The notes: a model not told the origin generated them from the letters alone. Positions 16,911 to 25,234 are shown, counted from the first letter of the stretch. The stretch is 37,516 nt of DNA from Litorivivens sp041625495 (GCF_041625495.1 NZ_JBFJTH010000014.1:1-37516), one strand, 5' to 3'. Numbers and translations are program-made.

Positions 16911-17318
16911 ATGATTGAAACACTGACATTGAATATACCCGGCCAGGGGCTGCACAGCTTCACTGGGCACGTGCAGAAGCTGGTACGCGAGGCCAACATT
17001 CAGGAAGGCCTATGCACCCTTTTTATCCAGCACACTTCCGCGAGCTTGCTGATTCAGGAAAACTACGACTCTTCCGCCCAATATGACCTGGAAAACTGGC
17101 TGAATCGGCTGGTGCCGGAAAACGACCCGCTCTACACCCACACACTGGAAGGCCCCGACGACATGCCGGCTCACATCAAAGCCGCGTTAACTGCCACCAG
17201 CCTCGGCATACCCATACTGAGCGGGCAGCTCGCACTGGGGCAATGGCAGGGCATCTATCTCTGGGAACACCGGCACTTTGCCGGCGAGCGCCGTGTCATC
17301 GTGCATATCGGATCGTAA
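16911..17318 (+). CDS. yjbQ: YjbQ/UPF0047 family protein
   Basis: 135 residues, the usual family size. Conserved blocks: LCTLFIQHTSASLLIQENYD, a metal-site-like DMPAHIKAAL, and LGQWQGIYLWEHR. Family members form trimers, and the E. coli protein has weak thiamine-phosphate synthase activity; the true role is unresolved. Translation starts at ATG 16911 right after TAGG. No room for a separate promoter exists between the terminator hairpin and the start codon, so transcription must come by read-through or from a promoter within the lipoprotein gene. Confidence 0.92.
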   Translation: MIETLTLNIPGQGLHSFTGHVQKLVREANIQEGLCTLFIQHTSASLLIQENYDSSAQYDLENWLNRLVPENDPLYTHTLEGPDDMPAHIKAALTATSLGIPILSGQLALGQWQGIYLWEHRHFAGERRVIVHIGS

Positions 17319-17336
17319 AGAAGCGCAGCATTACCG

Positions 17337-17368
17337 TTCAGCTTAAATTCATCTGATAGCAACATAAT
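17337..17368 (+). promoter_or_regulatory. Candidate ytfJ promoter with TTCAG-type direct repeat
   Basis: TTCAG (17337) and TTCAT (17348) stand 11 bases apart, followed after 10 bases by CATAAT (17363-17368), a 5/6 match to the -10 consensus. The layout resembles the direct repeats ahead of the His-rich gene and the two-component operon. Confidence 0.45.
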
Positions 17369-17447
17369 GGGCCTTCACTGACCAAACGGCTGTGATACCA
17401 TTCGGAACGCCTCTTTAGGTGCTCCATAAAAAGACAGGATGCTCAAT

Positions 17448-18014
17448 ATGTTACGACCAGTTGCGGTACTTTTTTCAATTTTCTATTCCCTGCAGGCTTT
17501 GGCACTGAGTGCTGGTCAGCCACTGCCGGAACTGATGATCCAAGACAAGGGCGAGCTGACACTCGACGCCCAGAATGACATCGTTTATGTGCCCTGGAGC
17601 ACCAAAAACCTCGACACCAAAGGCGAGGTACAGATTATTCAGTACATGGCGGCACGCCCCTCGGCGGAAAAGCAGATTCGCCCCTTTACGGATCGACTGG
17701 AAGAAGCCGGCTTTCCCGAAGAGCTGATTCACGTCACCACCGTTGTGAACCTGGATGATGTGACTTTTGGCATGTCCAGCTGGGCACTCTCGGAGCTGGA
17801 AAAGAACAAGCGCGAGTACGCTACCTCGGCGATGGTCGCCGACATGAAAGGACACGGTCTTCAGCTTTGGAACCTGACTGCGAAGAGCTCAGCGCTGATT
17901 GTTCTGGGCAGCGATGGCAATATCCTTTACCTGAAAGACGGCAAGCTCAACAAAAAAGAAATCGAGTCAACGCTCAAGCTCATTGACAGCGAAATAGCCA
18001 AACGGCAGCAATAA
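17448..18014 (+). CDS. ytfJ: YtfJ-family periplasmic thioredoxin-fold protein
   Basis: 188 residues from ATG 17448. This start is preferred to ATG 17439 because AGGA then has 8-base spacing. A signal peptide (MLRPVAVLFSIFYSLQALA) precedes a domain matching YtfJ of E. coli: GQPLPELMIQDKGELTLD, VQIIQYMAARPSAEKQ, TTVVNLDD and SSALIVLGSDGNILYLKDGKL. The fold is thioredoxin-like but there is no CxxC pair, so it is not expected to be a classical disulfide oxidoreductase. Function unknown. It is monocistronic by context, with its own promoter candidate upstream and a hairpin after. Confidence 0.9.
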   Translation: MLRPVAVLFSIFYSLQALALSAGQPLPELMIQDKGELTLDAQNDIVYVPWSTKNLDTKGEVQIIQYMAARPSAEKQIRPFTDRLEEAGFPEELIHVTTVVNLDDVTFGMSSWALSELEKNKREYATSAMVADMKGHGLQLWNLTAKSSALIVLGSDGNILYLKDGKLNKKEIESTLKLIDSEIAKRQQ

Positions 18015-18033
18015 CACCCGCTCACACGATGCA

Positions 18034-18057
18034 CGAACCGGCGCCACGGCCGGTTCG
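18034..18057 (+). terminator. Hairpin between convergent ytfJ and SRPBCC gene
   Basis: A perfect 9-bp stem CGAACCGGC / GCCGGTTCG with a 6-base loop, 19 bases after the ytfJ stop and just before the end of the convergent gene. The T-tract is poor on both strands. It probably serves as a shared, weak terminator. Confidence 0.5.
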
Positions 18058-18065
18058 CCTTGCAA

Positions 18066-18578
18066 TCACAGCGCAGCCTTAAGAGCCTGCGCTTCGGTGT
18101 ACTGACGAAACTTTCGAAACATTCGCCGCACCATAAACCCCATGACGGGTGAGAACAGGGGCATAAACACCTTACTCGCACCCTTCGGCGCCATTGCCAT
18201 GCGCCAAGTCACCTGACACGTGCCATCGCCACGATCTTCAACGACATAATCTTCGGCAAACGATTCGATATTATCTTTCGCTACGTGGGTAAAGCAGAAA
18301 GCCATGCGCTTGCCCCGCTCCCAGGCAATGAACTCTTCCCAACCTATCAAGCCACCCATCATCGAAACCGTACGGGTTGTCCCCAACCCAAAGGGTTGCG
18401 GCGAGGTCCACTCTACATGCTGGATGGGATCGGCCCAGGCGGGCCAGGAATCGGCGTCCTCAAATACCGCAAAAATGGCCTCTGGCGAGGCTTTAACCGT
18501 CTCGGTAGCCGTAAAGCAGTATGGCGCCTGGTCGAAAAAATCCATGCCGACCGCCGTACAGGGAATTTGAGATGTCAT
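18066..18578 (-). CDS. SRPBCC (START/Bet v1-like) family protein
   Basis: 170 residues from ATG 18578; the frame extends to 18641 but the segment before MTSQIPC is unlike a coding start. Polyketide-cyclase/SRPBCC features: FTATETVKASPEAIFAVFEDADSWPAW at the N-terminus, then GLIGWEEFIAW, and a C-terminal long helix (VMGFMVRRMFRKFRQY). Such proteins have a deep hydrophobic pocket that binds lipids or aromatics. No signal peptide. It is divergent from the GMC/ALDH operon, so a role with its hydrophobic substrate is possible but only inferred. Confidence 0.82.
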   Translation of the reverse strand: MTSQIPCTAVGMDFFDQAPYCFTATETVKASPEAIFAVFEDADSWPAWADPIQHVEWTSPQPFGLGTTRTVSMMGGLIGWEEFIAWERGKRMAFCFTHVAKDNIESFAEDYVVEDRGDGTCQVTWRMAMAPKGASKVFMPLFSPVMGFMVRRMFRKFRQYTEAQALKAAL

Positions 18579-18752
18579 GGGAACCCCGTTTTTATGTCGA
18601 AAATTTAATAGGGGATTCAATCTACCACCGCCCCATTTCACTTTACAAGCGTATAGTAATTAACGACCATATGCCGCATTCATTGCCGGCTCCTGCACTA
18701 TTGAACACTGCAGCCCGAGCCCACCTGCAATCATCACTATTCGGATAGCACC

Positions 18753-20348
18753 ATGACCCAGATATACGACTACATCATCGTCGGCGCCGGTTCGGCAGGT
18801 TGTGCCCTGGCCAATCGCCTAAGCCGGGAAGCCAGCCGCCGCGTTCTTCTGCTTGAAGCCGGCGGCAAAGACAGCAACCCCATGGTGCATATTCCGCTGG
18901 GCTTTGCTTTTACCATGAAAGACCCCAAAACAAGTTGGTGCTACAGGACAGAACCTGAGCCCCATCTCAATGATCGCGAGCTCGATTGGCCTCGGGGCAA
19001 GGTCCTGGGTGGCTCCAGCTCGATCAATGGCATGGTATACATCCGGGGTCAAAAAGAGGATTACGATGCCTGGGCCAAAGCAGGCAATCGCGGCTGGGGC
19101 TACGACGATCTGCTGCCCTATTTTCGTCGATCGGAACACAACGTACGCGGCGCCAGCCGATATCACGGCATTGGCGGCGGACTCTGGGTCGACGAACCGA
19201 CCGACAAAATGGAGCTCGCCCAGCTTTATATCCAGGCGGGCATTGAATCTGGAATCCCCTACAACGAAGATTTCAACGGCGAACGCCAAGAAGGCATCGG
19301 CTACTACCAGCTCAATATCAAGGATGGCCTGCGCCAAAGCAGCGCAAAAACCTTTCTGAAACAGTGCATTGATCGCCCCAATCTCGACTTGCAAACCCAT
19401 GCCCTGACCACTCGCATCGAATTCGACGGCAAGAAAGCAACGGCCATCAAATACCGCCAGAAAGGTAAAGAAATGCGCGCCGAATGTCGCGGCGAGATCA
19501 TTCTGTGTGGCGGCACGATCAACTCGCCTCAGTTACTTGAACTGTCGGGCATAGGCGATGGTGAGTTCCTGCAGAAAATGGGCATCAAGACCGTTCACCA
19601 TTTACCGGGTGTGGGTGAAAATCTGCAAGATCACCTCACCGTCAATACCCAATGTTCACTGACCGATGTCACGACATTTCACGACGAGCTCAAACCACTG
19701 GGCATGGTGAAAAACCTTGCCAAGCTCGCCTTCAAACGCAAAGGGTTACTGATTCACCCTGCATCGCAAGTTGGCGCGTTCTTCCGCACAACCGACGAGG
19801 TTGAGCGCCCGGACGCTCAGATTCACTTTACTCCCGCTGCGGGCGAGCCCGATGAAAAAGGTCGGATCAACCCCCTTCCCGGCACGACGGCCACCGTGTG
19901 CTATCTACGGCCCACAAGCCGCGGATCTGTTCACTTGCGTGCCCGTAACCCGGAAACTCACCCTCTGATTCGTGCCAATTACCTGTCCACCGAGCACGAC
20001 GTAAAACACACACTGGCCGCAGTGCAGAAGACACGCGATATATTTAAAGCACCGAGCCTAAAAAAATACCATCGTGGCGAATTGATGCCCGGCCCGGATG
20101 TTGATAACGACGAAAAGCTGCTTGAATACATCCGCAATATTTCTGAATCAGTCTATCACCCGGTGGGCACTTGCAAGATGGGACACGACGAACTGGCAGT
20201 AGTCGATGATCGGCTACGCGTCCATGGCGTAGAAAACCTGCGCATCGCCGATGGTTCCATTATGCCAACCATACTTTCCGGCAATACCAATGCCACCTGT
20301 GTTTTGATCGGCGAACGCTGCGCCGACTTTATCTTGAACAAGGAGTGA
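18753..20348 (+). CDS. GMC-family FAD-dependent oxidoreductase (choline dehydrogenase/AlkJ-like)
   Basis: 531 residues. N-terminal FAD-binding motif YIIVGAGSAGCALANRLS, LLLEAGG, GMC signature 1 (WPRGKVLGGSSSINGMVYIRG) and signature 2 (GGTINSPQLLELSGIG). The C-terminal active-site region has SVYHPVGTCKMG with the catalytic His, then VENLRIADGSIMP and SGNTNATCVLIGERCADF. It oxidises an alcohol to an aldehyde and passes electrons to a quinone or O2. The aldehyde dehydrogenase gene starts 5 bases after its stop, which fits stepwise oxidation of an alcohol to an acid. The substrate is unknown; medium-chain alcohols are plausible. Confidence 0.93.
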   Translation: MTQIYDYIIVGAGSAGCALANRLSREASRRVLLLEAGGKDSNPMVHIPLGFAFTMKDPKTSWCYRTEPEPHLNDRELDWPRGKVLGGSSSINGMVYIRGQKEDYDAWAKAGNRGWGYDDLLPYFRRSEHNVRGASRYHGIGGGLWVDEPTDKMELAQLYIQAGIESGIPYNEDFNGERQEGIGYYQLNIKDGLRQSSAKTFLKQCIDRPNLDLQTHALTTRIEFDGKKATAIKYRQKGKEMRAECRGEIILCGGTINSPQLLELSGIGDGEFLQKMGIKTVHHLPGVGENLQDHLTVNTQCSLTDVTTFHDELKPLGMVKNLAKLAFKRKGLLIHPASQVGAFFRTTDEVERPDAQIHFTPAAGEPDEKGRINPLPGTTATVCYLRPTSRGSVHLRARNPETHPLIRANYLSTEHDVKHTLAAVQKTRDIFKAPSLKKYHRGELMPGPDVDNDEKLLEYIRNISESVYHPVGTCKMGHDELAVVDDRLRVHGVENLRIADGSIMPTILSGNTNATCVLIGERCADFILNKE

Positions 20349-20353
20349 CAATC

Positions 20354-21802
20354 ATGAGCACGCAACCCTCTCTGGACTCCGTCATAGAGCCTCTGCAGCA
20401 AACGCTGCAAACCCAGCGCGATGCGTTTTTACGCGAAGGTGAAGTCGCACTGGAAACCCGCGTCGACCGCCTCAATCGTTGCATCGCCATGCTGGTAGAC
20501 CATCAGAAAGAAATCTGCGCCGCCGTAGACGAAGACTTTGGCGGACGCTCCCGTCACGTTACCTTGATGACCGACATTTTTACTTCGGTAGGCTCGCTCA
20601 AGTTTGTGCGGAAAAATCTCAAGAAATGGATCAAAGGCGAAAAACGCAAAGTTCCTGTCCCCATGAACCTGTTTGGGGCCAAAGCACGGGTGCACTACCA
20701 GCCTAAAGGTGTCATCGGCATCATGACGCCATGGAATGTACCCGTGAACATGATTTTCAGCCCCCTCGCCGATGCCATCGGCGCCGGTAACCGGGTAATG
20801 ATCAAGCCATCCGAGTTCACACCCAAAACGGCGGAACTCATGCAGCGACTGTTCAGAGAATACTTTGAGGACAGCGAGATCTGCATTGTTACCGGTGGCG
20901 CCGAAGTAGGCGCAGCGTTTAGCAGCCTGCGCTTTGACCACCTCATTTTTACTGGCGCTACCAGCATCGGCAAACTGGTGATGAAAGCGGCCGCAGAAAA
21001 TCTCACTCCGGTTACCCTGGAGCTGGGCGGAAAGTCTCCCGTGATTGTGTCGGACAGCGGGAATATCGAAGAGTACGCCGAGAAAATTATTGCGGGTAAA
21101 GGCATGAACGCCGGGCAATTGTGCATTTCTCCAGACTACTGCTTTGTCCCGGCCAGCCGCCTGGAAGCATTCATCACCGCCTGTAAAAATACGATCAACG
21201 AGCTCTACCCAACGATCAACGACAACCCTGATTTTGTGTCCGTTATCAACGAGCGACACTTTGATCGGGTCAAAGGCTATATAGACGAAGCGCGCGAAGC
21301 CGGTGCACGCGTGGAAGCCCTGAATCCCGCCAACGAGGATTGGAGCGATCGCAGCCGCCACCGAATTCCACTACACCTGATTGTCGACCCAGCCGACGAC
21401 CTCACCTGCATGCAGGATGAAATTTTCGGTCCAATCCTGAATATCAAACCCTACCGCACCGTTGACGAGTGTTTGAATTTTATCAATCAGCGGCCGCGCC
21501 CGCTGGCGATGTACTACTTTGGCACCGACAAGATCGAACGTGAACACGTGCTTGCCAATTCAATTGCCGGTGGCGTCACAGTCAACGATATAGCCATGCA
21601 TGTGTCGTGTGACGATCTACCCTTTGGCGGAGTGGGTAACAGCGGCATCGGTAACTACCGGGGCTTCGAAGGGTTCCGCACCTTCAGCCATGCCAAGGCG
21701 GTTTATCAGCAGGGTTTTGTCAATTTGGCGAAGCTGGCTGGTACCTTGCCGCCCTATAGTGAAAAAGTCGACAACATGATGGCTCAACAGATAAAAAAAT
21801 AA
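20354..21802 (+). CDS. Coniferyl-aldehyde-dehydrogenase-type NAD(P) aldehyde dehydrogenase
   Basis: 482 residues from ATG 20354 (AGGAG, 8-base spacing); a GTG at 20345 is too close to the ribosome-binding site. ALDH motifs: TPWNVPVNMIFSPLADAI, FTGATSIGKLVM, LELGGKSPVIV with the general-base Glu, and the catalytic Cys in GMNAGQLCISPDYCFVP. The ISPDY form and the overall length match the coniferyl aldehyde dehydrogenase subgroup, which also includes many enzymes for aliphatic aldehydes. The C-terminal VNDIAMHVSCDDLPFGGVGNSG closes the active site. It acts with the preceding GMC enzyme; together they would turn an alcohol into a carboxylate. Confidence 0.93.
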   Translation: MSTQPSLDSVIEPLQQTLQTQRDAFLREGEVALETRVDRLNRCIAMLVDHQKEICAAVDEDFGGRSRHVTLMTDIFTSVGSLKFVRKNLKKWIKGEKRKVPVPMNLFGAKARVHYQPKGVIGIMTPWNVPVNMIFSPLADAIGAGNRVMIKPSEFTPKTAELMQRLFREYFEDSEICIVTGGAEVGAAFSSLRFDHLIFTGATSIGKLVMKAAAENLTPVTLELGGKSPVIVSDSGNIEEYAEKIIAGKGMNAGQLCISPDYCFVPASRLEAFITACKNTINELYPTINDNPDFVSVINERHFDRVKGYIDEAREAGARVEALNPANEDWSDRSRHRIPLHLIVDPADDLTCMQDEIFGPILNIKPYRTVDECLNFINQRPRPLAMYYFGTDKIEREHVLANSIAGGVTVNDIAMHVSCDDLPFGGVGNSGIGNYRGFEGFRTFSHAKAVYQQGFVNLAKLAGTLPPYSEKVDNMMAQQIKK

Positions 21803-21812
21803 CAGAACCCGA

Positions 21813-21838
21813 CTGTGCCGCGTGAGAGCGCGGCACAG
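21813..21838 (+). terminator. Strong hairpin after the GMC/ALDH operon
   Basis: A perfect 10-bp GC-rich stem CTGTGCCGCG / CGCGGCACAG with a 6-base loop, 10 bases past the ALDH stop. No U-tract follows, so it may be a non-canonical terminator or a 3'-end stabiliser. Confidence 0.5.
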
Positions 21839-21946
21839 CTGTACGGATAGGCCGACAGTTGTGAAAATCACCTGAGAACAGCTTCCCACAATCTTTCGAC
21901 AACAGCATTAACACCAGTTTTACCGAGAGCTTTTGGCAAAACTGCA

Positions 21947-21976
21947 TTGCCCCATTCTTCACCTCCTCACTATGAT
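21947..21976 (+). promoter_or_regulatory. Candidate promoter of the outer-membrane barrel gene
   Basis: TTGCCC (21947-21952), 18-bp spacer, TATGAT (21971-21976). This gives a leader of about 25 bases containing AGGAG 8 bases before ATG 22010. Confidence 0.5.
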
Positions 21977-22009
21977 CGCGAAAATCCCTAATCAACAGGA
22001 GTGTTCGCG

Positions 22010-22585
22010 ATGAAACAAAAACTGCTTTTGAGTTTGCTGATTATCGGTGGCGCTGCATCCGGCGCATGGGCTAAGGACGGCTTGATGCTTGGACTGGGTG
22101 CCGGCAAGGGCGAGCTCAAACTCGACGAAGGCAGCAATTTCAGCAATGCCGACACCGACGATGAAGACACGACAAAAAACGCTTTCATCGGTTACCGGGC
22201 AGGAGACGGGCTGGCATTTCAGCTTGGCTATCACGATCTTGGTGAATTCAGCATCAGTAACGGCCTGACGACATTAGATGGCGAAACCCGCTCGCTATCG
22301 CTCTCTGCGCTGGTGGGTCTGCCGCTCACTGAGCGCTTTAGTATTTTTGGGCGCGCAGGTTTTCACCACTGGAACGTAGAAACCCACAGCAATGTATTTG
22401 GGCCGCGTGACCGAGATGACGCCAATGGTACCGATGTGATGTATGGCGCAGGCATACGCGGCGAAATCAGCGAGCAGGTCGCAATACGTCTTCAGTACGA
22501 CAAGATGAAACTATCCGATGAAGAAGATGATGCCGACATTGGTGATTACGACGTGGCGTCTGTGGTTATGGAACTGACCCTCTAG
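22010..22585 (+). CDS. Small outer-membrane beta-barrel protein (OmpA-barrel/porin-like)
   Basis: 191 residues from ATG 22010; the GTG at 22001 overlaps the AGGAG and is rejected. The signal peptide (KQKLLLSLLIIGGAASGAWA) is followed by about eight amphipathic strands with acidic loops. The protein ends in the classical outer-membrane pattern ...VVMELTL, with a hydrophobic C-terminal residue. Mature size ~170 fits an eight-stranded barrel. No peptidoglycan-binding domain. Function unknown; it may be a structural or adhesive surface protein. Confidence 0.82.
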   Translation: MKQKLLLSLLIIGGAASGAWAKDGLMLGLGAGKGELKLDEGSNFSNADTDDEDTTKNAFIGYRAGDGLAFQLGYHDLGEFSISNGLTTLDGETRSLSLSALVGLPLTERFSIFGRAGFHHWNVETHSNVFGPRDRDDANGTDVMYGAGIRGEISEQVAIRLQYDKMKLSDEEDDADIGDYDVASVVMELTL

Positions 22586-22626
22586 GCCACCTGCCTCAAC
22601 CCAACGGCGATCACCCCGGAGCGGCC

Positions 22627-23646
22627 CTAGCGGCCGCTTAACGATTTCAACTCGCTGATGATATCTTTCCACACGTGGGGAGACGATTGATACGGCGCAT
22701 AAATACTCAGACGATCCGCGTCAGCACCGTACTTGTCATATAGCTGCCGGGCTATGGTATCGGGTTCCCCTACCACCGCGAAATGATTGAGAAAATCGTC
22801 ATCTATTAGTTCCGACATTTCCTGCCACTGCCCCTGCTTGGACATGCGATTAAGCTCCGGGTGTAAATCTGCACAACCCACAGCTTCCATCGGCGGAACA
22901 TAAGCCGGCGTGGAACCATAGAACGCCAACAGCCCTTTCACCGTCGCTTTCGCAGCGGCAAACTCCTCTTCATTAGCGCCGGTAACGCAAATGGCTGCCA
23001 CCTGCAGGATAAAATCATCGCGCGAACGGCCCGATTTTTCGAGGCCGCGCTGTACAGCCGGCAACTGTCGGTCGTGTACAAAAGGCAGTGTGTTGAATGG
23101 ATGGACGATGAGACCGTCGGCAACTTCACCCGCCACTTCCGTCATTTTAGGACCCAAGGCGCCAAGCAAAATCGGCGGCACACCAGCTTCCAGCGGCCCT
23201 GGGTTAAACATCGGCGTCATCAGGGTATGTCGATAGTACTTTCCCTGGAAATTGAGCCGCTCGCCGTTTTGCCAACAATTAAAGATTGCCTTGACCGCCT
23301 GAATGTACTCCCGCATACGCGGCGCCGGCGGATCAAAATCAAGGCCGAAACGCTTTTCGATATGGGTTTTTATCTGCGGCCCAATACCCAGCAGAAACTT
23401 TCCTTTTGAGAAACGCTGCAGATCAAAGGCCTGGTAGGCGATATGCGAAGGGTTTCGGGGGAATGCGACGGCAATCCCCGTGGCGATATCGAGCTCGGGA
23501 CAGGCCTGCGAGGCCAACACCAGCGGAAAAAATGGGTCGCGACTGCCCTCTAATGTATAGATCCCATCGTAGCCAGCTTCAGCACAGCGTTGCGCCTCAG
23601 TCACAGCGTTTTCCATATCGGCGTAGAATGGCCCGTCAATTTTCAT
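22627..23646 (-). CDS. LLM-class (luciferase-like) flavin/F420-type oxidoreductase
   Basis: 339 residues from ATG 23646, where AGGA has 8-base spacing; ATG 23652 is the alternative. TIM-barrel luciferase-like features: AEAGYDGIYTLEGSRDPF, TGIAVAFPRNPSHIAYQAFDL, GKFLLGIGPQI, GVPPILLGALGPKMTEVAGEVADGLI and the late VVGEPDTIARQL. It resembles the subgroup annotated as LLM class F420-dependent (TIGR03617-like). Most gammaproteobacteria lack F420, so FMNH2 may be the true cofactor. It is divergent from a TetR regulator with a shared operator candidate, suggesting substrate-induced expression. Confidence 0.9.
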   Translation of the reverse strand: MKIDGPFYADMENAVTEAQRCAEAGYDGIYTLEGSRDPFFPLVLASQACPELDIATGIAVAFPRNPSHIAYQAFDLQRFSKGKFLLGIGPQIKTHIEKRFGLDFDPPAPRMREYIQAVKAIFNCWQNGERLNFQGKYYRHTLMTPMFNPGPLEAGVPPILLGALGPKMTEVAGEVADGLIVHPFNTLPFVHDRQLPAVQRGLEKSGRSRDDFILQVAAICVTGANEEEFAAAKATVKGLLAFYGSTPAYVPPMEAVGCADLHPELNRMSKQGQWQEMSELIDDDFLNHFAVVGEPDTIARQLYDKYGADADRLSIYAPYQSSPHVWKDIISELKSLSGR

Positions 23647-23677
23647 TGTCATTTTCCTGAGCGTCGAGGTTGGCAGG

Positions 23678-23706
23678 ATAATTTCACTATGCAACCGTAT
23701 TGTCAA
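23678..23706 (-). promoter_or_regulatory. Candidate promoter of the LLM oxidoreductase gene
   Basis: A perfect -35 TTGACA (23706-23701), 17-bp spacer, AATTAT (23683-23678). The -35 box lies inside the palindromic operator, so a bound repressor would block it. Confidence 0.6.
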
Positions 23707-23722
23707 ATTACCAATTAGACAG
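23700..23722. promoter_or_regulatory. Candidate TetR-family operator
   Basis: A 23-bp imperfect palindrome: left half TTGTCAAATT, centre ACC, right half AATTAGACAG (8 of 10 positions paired). It sits between the divergent LLM and tetR genes and covers the -35 boxes of both. Confidence 0.6.
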
Positions 23723-23728
23723 TAGAGT
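23700..23728 (+). promoter_or_regulatory. Candidate promoter of the tetR-type gene
   Basis: TTGTCA (23700-23705), 17-bp spacer, TAGAGT (23723-23728). It overlaps the same palindrome, which would give negative autoregulation. Confidence 0.5.
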
Positions 23729-23755
23729 CTGCTATTGAACTATGAGGAGAGACCG

Positions 23756-24388
23756 TTGCCGGAAGCCAGTAATCTGCGCGCTCAACGCCGCGAACGCACG
23801 CGCCTGAAGATTTTGCAATCGGCTGTCAGGGTATTTGCTGAGCTGGGTTTCGATGCCGCCTCCATGGGCAGTATTGCCAGTCACGCAGGCTTGAAAAAGG
23901 CCCTCGTGCAATACCATTTCGAAACCAAACTCAAATTGTGGCAGGAGGCGGTCAATCACCTCTGGGCACAGTTACACAGCCTTGAAGCGCAATTACCCCG
24001 CCTGAACAACGAACGCACACCGGCGCAGGAGAGAGAAATGCTGCGCGACGTGTTCCGCGCAATCATTCGCTTTGCCAAAGACCACCCCGATTGGGTTGGC
24101 ATTATGTTTCGCGAGGCCTCCACACCGGGACCTCGTCTAGACTGGTTGGTAGAACAACACTTGCGAAAGGACATAGAGGAAGGCACCCGGTTTGTTGAGC
24201 TGGCGCAGGCTCATGGCCTGCTGCCCGCAGGTCCGCCATTGCACATCCTGCATATTATTTCCGGCGCATTGACGTATCTGCTGCTGGTGGCGCCACTCAC
24301 TAAACGCGCCACCGGCATAAAGCTGACCAGTGATGAATCTCTCGATACTACAGTAGACCTGCTACTGGAGATGCTGAGACCGCGCTAA
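23756..24388 (+). CDS. TetR-family transcriptional regulator
   Basis: 210 residues from TTG 23756, chosen because GAGGAG lies 6 bases upstream; a TTG at 23735 has no ribosome-binding site. The N-terminal helix-turn-helix is typical (RLKILQSAVRVFAELGFDAA, then SMGSIASHAGLKKALVQYHF, then KLWQEAV). The C-terminal ligand domain (about 60-210) is all-helical and not recognised to subfamily level. It is divergent from the LLM oxidoreductase and likely represses both through the palindrome between them. Its stop codon overlaps that of the convergent hydrolase by two bases. Confidence 0.92.
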   Translation: MPEASNLRAQRRERTRLKILQSAVRVFAELGFDAASMGSIASHAGLKKALVQYHFETKLKLWQEAVNHLWAQLHSLEAQLPRLNNERTPAQEREMLRDVFRAIIRFAKDHPDWVGIMFREASTPGPRLDWLVEQHLRKDIEEGTRFVELAQAHGLLPAGPPLHILHIISGALTYLLLVAPLTKRATGIKLTSDESLDTTVDLLLEMLRPR

Positions 24389-25149
24389 CGATCCAGAAAG
24401 CGCGCCACCAAATCATTAAATGCCTCCGGTTTCTCCGCATGCAGCCAATGACCGGTTTCGGATATTACCTCCAGCTCGGCGCGGGGAAACAAGCGGAATA
24501 TGTCACCGCGATGCTTGTCCTGAATGTAGGCTGACAGCTCCCCCTTGATAAACAGGGTTTCGCCATCAAAGCCGGGCCCTTCCGGTGCCTGGCACAAATC
24601 GTCGTAGCAGTGAGCAATAGCTTCCAGATTTAACTTCCAGCGCCAACTCCCACTGTCAGTCCGAGCGAGATTTTTAAGTAAAAATTGCCGTACACCCAGC
24701 TCGCTTTCTACCTTCGCCAGCACCCCATCGGCCTCACCACGGCTTTTCAGAGCGCGCAGATCGATTGCACGCAGGGCCGCTAAAGTCTCGTTGTGATGCG
24801 GTTTATAGGCAACCGGCGCGATGTCGGCAACCACCAGATGTGAAACCCGTTCTGGATTGCTCAGTGCAAACTGCATTGCCACCTTGCCGCCCAGCGAATG
24901 TCCGACTAAGGCCAATTTTTCAACGTTTTCCGCATCTGCAAGGCGTCGAACATCGTCAGCCATCTCTGATAGCGACATCGTATCAAAATGAAATGATTCG
25001 CCATGGTTGCGTAGATCAATGCGATAGACACGAAAACGCCCCTCAATAGCGTTGGCCAACTGCGTAAGGTTGCTCGCCGAACCAAACAGTCCATGTAACA
25101 GAAAAACGACATTGTCGCCATCACCGGAAACTTTATAATTCAATTGCAT
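24385..25149 (-). CDS. Alpha/beta-hydrolase, YbfF-like esterase
   Basis: 254 residues from ATG 25149 (GAGGCAG upstream). Alpha/beta-hydrolase elements: oxyanion loop FLLHGLFGSASN, IDLRNHGES, nucleophile Ser85 in GHSLGG, and the catalytic His in SETGHWLHAEKP. The HGLFGS..N and RNHGES forms match the YbfF subfamily of short-chain acyl/thioesterases. It is cytoplasmic. The natural substrate is unknown. Confidence 0.92.
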   Translation of the reverse strand: MQLNYKVSGDGDNVVFLLHGLFGSASNLTQLANAIEGRFRVYRIDLRNHGESFHFDTMSLSEMADDVRRLADAENVEKLALVGHSLGGKVAMQFALSNPERVSHLVVADIAPVAYKPHHNETLAALRAIDLRALKSRGEADGVLAKVESELGVRQFLLKNLARTDSGSWRWKLNLEAIAHCYDDLCQAPEGPGFDGETLFIKGELSAYIQDKHRGDIFRLFPRAELEVISETGHWLHAEKPEAFNDLVARFLDR

Positions 25150-25234
25150 AACTGCCTCTTGCCGCCTTTGCTTCTCACAGCGCAAGGCGGTTGGTAGAAT
25201 CGCCCCCTGTTAATTTTTCAACCGGGAGTTCACT

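Noticed and set aside
20429..21361. 310-codon minus-strand open frame
   Set aside because: It lies wholly antisense to the aldehyde dehydrogenase gene, has no ribosome-binding site and no recognisable motif. It is a shadow of the GC-biased codons on the other strand.
22621..22637. GCGGCC...GGCCGC hairpin at the end of the LLM gene
   Set aside because: A 6-bp stem overlapping the coding end with no T-run; too weak to call a terminator.
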